A program made the position numbers and the translations under genes. The notes beneath the pieces are model-generated. The model was not told the DNA's origin and made no database searches. It saw only the letters and a program-made list of their open reading frames with translations. From an uncultured Geobacter sp. (GTDB lineage Bacteria; Desulfobacterota; Desulfuromonadia; Geobacterales; Geobacteraceae): DNA of 39,151 nucleotides. The stretch covers positions 1 through 39,151 of the forward strand of contig CAIYDQ010000016.1 in the NCBI GenBank assembly GCA_903925075.1. Reading direction: 5' to 3'. Positions 34,717-39,151 of the stretch are shown piece after piece; position 1 is the stretch's first letter, and each line of letters starts with the position of its first letter.

Positions 34717-34760
34717 GCGATATCGGCTAAGCGCGGCGGACCTTCCGTGCGCGTAAAGCT

Positions 34761-37169
34761 TTATTTCCCGAGCAGTTTCTTGATACGGGCCACCGCCTCC
34801 ATGGCGTCCTTGGCGTAGAGGTCGGCGCCGATCTCGTCGGCGTAGGCCTGGGTCACCACGGCGCCCCCGACCATGGTGAAACTCTTCACCCCCTCCTCCC
34901 TCAACAGGCGCAGCACCTTGTCCATCTGCGCCATGGTGGTGGTCATCAGCGCCGAGAGCCCGACGGCGTCGACCTGATGGAAGCGCGCCTGCTCCAGGAT
35001 GCGCTGGGCCGGGACGTTCTTGCCCAGGTCGATCACCTCGAAGCCGTGGTTCTCAAGGAGCGTCACCAGGATGTTCTTGCCGATGTCGTGGATGTCCCCC
35101 TCCACCGTCGCCATCAGGATCTTGCCCAGGCTTTCCAGCCCGCCGCCGGAGAGCTCCTGCTTGAGACGGGCGAAGGCCGCCTTCATGGTTTCCGAGGAGA
35201 GCATCACCTGGGGGAGGAAGAAGGAGCCGCTCTCGAAGCGTCGGCCGACCTCCTCAAGCCCCTTCAAGAGCGCCTCCGAACTGATCTCCATAGGCGTCAG
35301 CCCCTCGGCCAGCGCCTCCTCCACCAGCCCTGCCACCGCTTCCAGCTCGCCGGCGATCACCGCCTTGGCCAGTCGCCCCCTGATCCCTTCCGGCTGAGGC
35401 GCGGCCGGGGTCGTCGGCTCGGCCTGCGCTCCCTTGTAGGCGGCGATGTAGGACGCGGCGTTGGGGTCCTGGCCCAAGAGCACCATGGCGGAGCGCCAGG
35501 CGGCCATCATCGGGGCTTCCTTGGGGTTGATGATGGCGGCGTTCAGCCCGGACAGCATCGCCATCGAGAAGAAGGTCGAGGAGATCAGCGGTCGGCAGGG
35601 GAGGCCGAAGGAGATGTTGCTGACCCCCAGCACCGTGTTCAGGGAGAGTTCGGCGCGCACCTGTCGGATCGCTTCCAGGGCCACCAGGGCGCCCTTGGGC
35701 TCGGCGCTCACCGTGAGCGTCAGGCAATCGACCACCAGGTCCTGCCTCTTCAGCCCCGCCGCCTCGGCGCGCGCGGCGATCTTGGCCGCGACCGCGCAGC
35801 GGCCGGCGGCGTCGGCGGGGATGCCGTCGTCGTCCAGCGTCAGGCAGACCAGCGCTGCCCCGTACTTCTTGGCCAGCGGCAGCACCGCGGCCAGGCTCTT
35901 TTCCTCGCCGTTAACCGAGTTGATCAGCACCTTGCCGTCGGCGGCCTTGAGCCCCGCCTCCAGCGCCGACGGCGAGGAGGAGTCGAGCACCAGCGGCGTC
36001 TGCACGGCGCCGGTGATGCAGAACACGGCCCGCTCCATGGCGGCCGGCTCGTCGATGCCGGGCGCGCCGACGTTCACGTCCAAAAGGGTCGCGCCCAGCT
36101 CGCTTTGCTCCAGCGCCTCGCGGCGGATGTAGCTGACCTTTCCCTCCCTCAGCTCCTGCGAGTACAGCTTCTTGCCTGTCGGGTTGATGCGCTCGCCGAT
36201 CACCGCCACGGCAGCGGTGCCGCCGATGGCGGCGAACGAGCCGCGGCTGGAGAGCCAGGTGGCGCCGCACGGCTCCCGCTGCTCGAAGGGTCGCTGGCGC
36301 TCGGCCAGCGCGTCCTTCATGGCGGCGATGTGGCCGGGCGTGGTGCCGCAGCAGCCGCCGATCACCCGCACGCCCAGCTCGATCAGCCGGTCGTGGTAGG
36401 CGGTCATCTCCTTGGGCGTCCCCGGGAAGAGGGTGACCCCGTCCTTCAGGATCGGCAGGCCTGCGTTCGCCTGGCAGATGAGCGGCAGCGTGGTCACCCG
36501 GCGCATGGCCAGCAGGATCTCGTAGATGCCGTCCACGCCCAGGCCGCAGTTGGAGCCGATCATGCTGGCGCCCACCGCCTCCAGGGTGATGGCCGCCGCT
36601 TCCGGCGGGGAGCCGAGCACGCTTCTTCCCTTCTCCTCGAAGGTGAGCATGGCGATCACCGGTATCTCGGCGGAGATTTCGCGGATGGCGATCACCGCCG
36701 CCCTGATCTCCTTGATATCCAGGAAGGTTTCCAGCGTGATCAGGTCGCAGCCGGCGTCGATCAGCGCTCTTGCCTGCTCGCCGAAGATGGCCGTCGCCTC
36801 GTCGAAGGTCAGGTCGCCGACCGGTTCCAGGAAGCGGCCGGTGGGGCCGATGGAGCCCGCCACGTAAGCGCGCTCGCCGGCGACCTCGCGGGCCAGTCGG
36901 ACCGCCGTCTCGTTGATCAGCGCGACCCGGTCGCCCAGGCCGTAGTGGTCGAGTTTTGCCGAGCTGCCGCCGAAGGTGTTGGTGACGATGATGTCGGCGC
37001 CCGCCTCAAGGTAGGCCGCGTGCACCCCGGCCACCACTTCCGGCGCCGTCAGGTTCATCTCTTCGGGCGACTGGCCGGCCTGCAGGCCGCGCTCCTGCAG
37101 CATGGTCCCCATGGCGCCGTCCAGCACCAATACCCGCTCCTTGACAGCCTGCAAAAAAGGAATCTTCAT
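34761..37169 (-). CDS. metH: Cobalamin-dependent methionine synthase, short form
   Basis: MetH transfers a methyl group from methyltetrahydrofolate to homocysteine through cobalamin. The 802-residue protein has the homocysteine domain (zinc cysteines in SNCGLG and GGCCGTTPG), the pterin-binding domain (from about 325, VIGERINPTGKK), the cobalamin cap, and the cobalamin domain with GDIHDIGKNI, where His694 is the lower ligand. The C-terminal activation domain of the E. coli enzyme (about 1227 residues) is absent, so reductive reactivation must use another protein. The ATG at 37169 has AGGGG five bases upstream. Only repeats, and no recognisable riboswitch, lie upstream. Confidence 0.95.
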   Translation of the reverse strand: MKIPFLQAVKERVLVLDGAMGTMLQERGLQAGQSPEEMNLTAPEVVAGVHAAYLEAGADIIVTNTFGGSSAKLDHYGLGDRVALINETAVRLAREVAGERAYVAGSIGPTGRFLEPVGDLTFDEATAIFGEQARALIDAGCDLITLETFLDIKEIRAAVIAIREISAEIPVIAMLTFEEKGRSVLGSPPEAAAITLEAVGASMIGSNCGLGVDGIYEILLAMRRVTTLPLICQANAGLPILKDGVTLFPGTPKEMTAYHDRLIELGVRVIGGCCGTTPGHIAAMKDALAERQRPFEQREPCGATWLSSRGSFAAIGGTAAVAVIGERINPTGKKLYSQELREGKVSYIRREALEQSELGATLLDVNVGAPGIDEPAAMERAVFCITGAVQTPLVLDSSSPSALEAGLKAADGKVLINSVNGEEKSLAAVLPLAKKYGAALVCLTLDDDGIPADAAGRCAVAAKIAARAEAAGLKRQDLVVDCLTLTVSAEPKGALVALEAIRQVRAELSLNTVLGVSNISFGLPCRPLISSTFFSMAMLSGLNAAIINPKEAPMMAAWRSAMVLLGQDPNAASYIAAYKGAQAEPTTPAAPQPEGIRGRLAKAVIAGELEAVAGLVEEALAEGLTPMEISSEALLKGLEEVGRRFESGSFFLPQVMLSSETMKAAFARLKQELSGGGLESLGKILMATVEGDIHDIGKNILVTLLENHGFEVIDLGKNVPAQRILEQARFHQVDAVGLSALMTTTMAQMDKVLRLLREEGVKSFTMVGGAVVTQAYADEIGADLYAKDAMEAVARIKKLLGK

Positions 37170-37516
37170 GTTCACCCCTATGGAAATTATGGAACTATTA
37201 AATAAATAGCAGTAGTTGAAACTAAAGAGAAAGGATTAGCCGCAGAAGGAGCAGAGAGGAAAGCCGAAAAGCTTCAACAACGGAGGTGCACGGCACAGAA
37301 GGGAAACATCGAAAAGATTCAACCACAGAGGTACACAGAGTCACACAGAGGAGATCTAAAAAACAGAATCATCAGGTTTAAAGCTTAGATTCTATCCGCT
37401 GAGTCCAGTCGTTGTTTAGCCTTATATATCCGCTTAGCTTGGTTGTTGATTTCCCCGCGTTGGTTTCCTCTGAGTACCTCTGTGTACCTCTGTGGTGAGC
37501 GCCTTGCTTGTCCGGT
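37170..37516. other. Gene-free spacer filled with repeat arms
   Basis: No gene is present in these 347 bases. A short AT-rich stretch next to metH may hold its promoter, but no convincing -35/-10 pair was found. The rest, 37237-37499, consists of stacked repeat arms described separately. Confidence 0.6.
37237..37499. repeat. Stacked repeat arms and ACCACAGAGG palindrome, copy B
   Basis: Three related left arms stand in a row: AGCCGCAGAAGGAGCAGAGA (37240), TCAACAACGGAGGTGCACGG (37274) and TTCAACCACAGAGGTACACA (37319). The third pairs with the right arm ending GTGTACCTCTGTGGTG at 37498, forming a full palindrome like that at 12470. Its centre has AAAGCTTAGATTCTA, shared with the AACAGGGATA element at 8781. 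The first two arms have no partner. Confidence 0.75.
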
Positions 37517-38104
37517 CTATTTCGCCTCAGGTGCCGTCGGCGTTTTCTTTTCCATGCTGAAATCGGCGGCAAGCGGGCCGGTCAGGTCGAGATGTCCCTT
37601 GAGGCTTTGCACCGCCGCGCCGTCCACCAAAAACTGCACCGCCTTTACCTGGGGGAAATTGGTGGTTACCGTGTCCACGATCGAGTAGACCGCGGCCATC
37701 TCGGCCGCGCTTCCGGCCGGCACGCCCTCCACCAGCTCGTGCCCGAAATCGATCTGCGCCACCTCGCCCTTGACCCGCACCCCGAGGACCCTGGCGTTGG
37801 CCGGCAGCGTGGGCGCAAGGTCGCCGACGGGACCGCCGATCAACTCGTCCACCACGCTTTCGACCCCCTCCTCCACCCCTTCGGCGATCTCGACCTCGCG
37901 CCCCTCGCGCACCAGGCTCTGGCCGTCGGGCGTGGCGAAGAAGAGCGTGCTCACGAAGGTTCCCACCGGCTGAGCCGCGGGAGGCGGCTCGACCTTGCGC
38001 GCCGCCGTCTCGTATTTCTTGAAAATCAACGCCCCGAGGACGACCGCGAACAGCAAGAAGGCGATCAGCAGTATCCCCTTGGCGCCGCTAGTGCGCTTCT
38101 TCAT
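37517..38104 (-). CDS. Membrane-anchored GerMN-domain protein
   Basis: This 195-residue protein has an N-terminal membrane helix (about 10-28, GILLIAFLLFAVVLGALIF), a short Ala/Pro linker, and one GerMN domain (about 50-175: FFATPDGQSLVREGREVEI, VDELIGGPVGDLAPTLP, VAQIDFGHELVEG, AVQFLVDGAAVQSLKGHLDL). The domain is probably periplasmic. GerMN domains occur in sporulation and envelope proteins; this organism type does not form spores, so an envelope role is likelier. The start overlaps the end of murI by 17 bases, suggesting a cell-wall link. Confidence 0.88.
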   Translation of the reverse strand: MKKRTSGAKGILLIAFLLFAVVLGALIFKKYETAARKVEPPPAAQPVGTFVSTLFFATPDGQSLVREGREVEIAEGVEEGVESVVDELIGGPVGDLAPTLPANARVLGVRVKGEVAQIDFGHELVEGVPAGSAAEMAAVYSIVDTVTTNFPQVKAVQFLVDGAAVQSLKGHLDLTGPLAADFSMEKKTPTAPEAK

Positions 38105-38927
38105 CGCTCCCCCCCTCCGGCAACTCCTGCTCCAGGTCCACCTGATAGACGTCCCCGAGCCTGCCCCCCAGGAAGCGGTTGCCTACCCTGATGAAGCCCG
38201 CCGGCACGTCGGTGACGTAGTAGTGATGATTTCCCTTTTCGCCCGCCGGGCGCAGCAGTTCTTGCTCGGCGAGGATGCGCGCCACAGTGAGCGCGGTCTG
38301 CTCGGCGGAATCGACCAGGGTGACCCCCGGTCCCATCACCTCGGCGATGACCTCCTTCAGGATCGGATAGTGCGTGCAGCCGAGCACCAGGGTATCCACC
38401 CCCTGCTCCCGCAACTCGCCCAGATAGATGCGCGCGGTGAGCCTCGCCACCTCGTTGTCCACCCACCCCTCCTCGGCCAGCGGGACGAAGAGCGGACAGG
38501 GGCGGGTGACCACCTCGATATCCGGGTTGATCCTCTTGATCGCCTTGGTGTAGGCGCTGGAGCCGATGGTCGCCGCGGTGCCGATCACCCCGACCTTGCC
38601 GCTCACCGTGACCTCGGCCGCGGCGCGCGCCCCCGGCTCGATCACGCCCACGATCGGGATGGGGAATTCCTGCTGCAAGGCGGCGAGCGCTACCGCCGAG
38701 GCGGTGTTGCAGGCGACCACCAACAGTTTGATGTCCCGGCCCATCAGGTAGCGCGCGATCTGGCGCGAGTAGCGGATCACCGTTTCCGGCGACTTGGTCC
38801 CGTAGGGGACCCGGGCCGTGTCGCCCAGATAGATGGTATCCTCCTGGGGGAGCGCCCGCACCACCTCTTTGAGCACGGTGAGCCCCCCTACGCCGGAGTC
38901 GAATATGCCAATAGCTTTCCAAGCCAC
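38088..38927 (-). CDS. murI: Glutamate racemase
   Basis: MurI makes D-glutamate for peptidoglycan. The 279-residue protein has the two catalytic cysteines in VVACNTASA (about 74) and VLGCTHYPIL (about 186), with the start IGIFDSGVGGLTVLKE and PYGTKSPETV. It is cofactor-independent. The start is the GTG at 38927 with GGAG seven bases upstream; a strong promoter lies upstream. The last codons overlap the GerMN gene. Confidence 0.96.
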   Translation of the reverse strand: MAWKAIGIFDSGVGGLTVLKEVVRALPQEDTIYLGDTARVPYGTKSPETVIRYSRQIARYLMGRDIKLLVVACNTASAVALAALQQEFPIPIVGVIEPGARAAAEVTVSGKVGVIGTAATIGSSAYTKAIKRINPDIEVVTRPCPLFVPLAEEGWVDNEVARLTARIYLGELREQGVDTLVLGCTHYPILKEVIAEVMGPGVTLVDSAEQTALTVARILAEQELLRPAGEKGNHHYYVTDVPAGFIRVGNRFLGGRLGDVYQVDLEQELPEGGSDEEAH

Positions 38928-38992
38928 GAAGTTTCTCCAGATCGATGCTTTTGTGTGCGGCGAGTTCCGACGCGCGCTGGCCGAAAGTGTTT

Positions 38993-39022
38993 ATGTTATT
39001 TGATAGCAAGGCGGAATGTCAA
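38993..39022 (-). promoter_or_regulatory. murI: Predicted murI promoter
   Basis: On the minus strand, a consensus TTGACA (39022-39017) and TAACAT (38998-38993) are 18 bases apart, giving a leader of about 60 bases. Nothing else is recognised between here and the end of the window. Confidence 0.5.
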
Positions 39023-39151
39023 GACTTGAAGTGGTATCGCATCGCTGACGCATGATAGCGCTAGCCAAGGTCCGCACGCTCCAGCCTATGGGTTGTTGCG
39101 CTCTAGGTTGATGACAGTTTCGCCAACACCCGAGACTTAACGCTTCATGAA

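Noticed and set aside
37170-37516. SAM or cobalamin riboswitch ahead of metH
   Set aside because: The spacer is accounted for by repeat arms; no conserved riboswitch core was recognised.

Overview
The window looks like a chromosome segment from a Geobacter-type deltaproteobacterium (Geobacterales). This is inferred from the GC-rich coding, the run recA-pilT-recX-alaS, the split transketolase, a short MetH without an activation domain, many two-component proteins, and a sensor kinase with a periplasmic CXXCH haem motif. Every gene except one (a DUF362 ferredoxin-like protein at 27236-28342) reads on the minus strand, so the text below runs from right to left in transcription order.

Right part (38.9 to 28.7 kb): murI and a GerMN-domain protein overlap. 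A MetH follows, then a small conserved protein with its own promoter and a 5' dyad. Next come the two transketolase halves, a pseudopilin, a haem-motif sensor kinase and its sigma-54 response regulator. The DUF362 protein is convergent with this block, and a tandem pseudo-receiver protein is divergent from DUF362.

Middle (26.0 to 20.5 kb): one tight operon encodes an acyl/acetyl-CoA-type ligase, a free acyl carrier protein, larB, larC, pgpA and cinA; the last four genes overlap by ATGA. A PAS/GAF sensor kinase follows. The DNA repair/pilus/translation group recA-pilT-recX-alaS comes next, then a receiver-kinase hybrid.

Left part (11.2 to 2.0 kb): arginine biosynthesis genes argB, argD, argF, argG and argH, with an orphan MNT nucleotidyltransferase, a Nudix hydrolase, a divergent nitrilase-fold protein and an LptM-like/FN3 lipoprotein set among or after them. 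A SUMF1-fold secreted protein and a hicAB toxin-antitoxin pair close the window.

The most unusual feature is between the genes. At least ten spacers hold long, nearly complete palindromes of about 90 to 180 bp. Several families can be told apart by their arms. Different arm families share the same central segment, some elements are nested in others, single arms are stacked, and one arm supplies the stop codon of a gene. A second notable structure is a perfect hairpin between a strong Shine-Dalgarno and the start codon of the Nudix gene, which looks like a split ribosome-binding site. No tRNA, rRNA, CRISPR array, transposase gene or clear intrinsic terminator was recognised.
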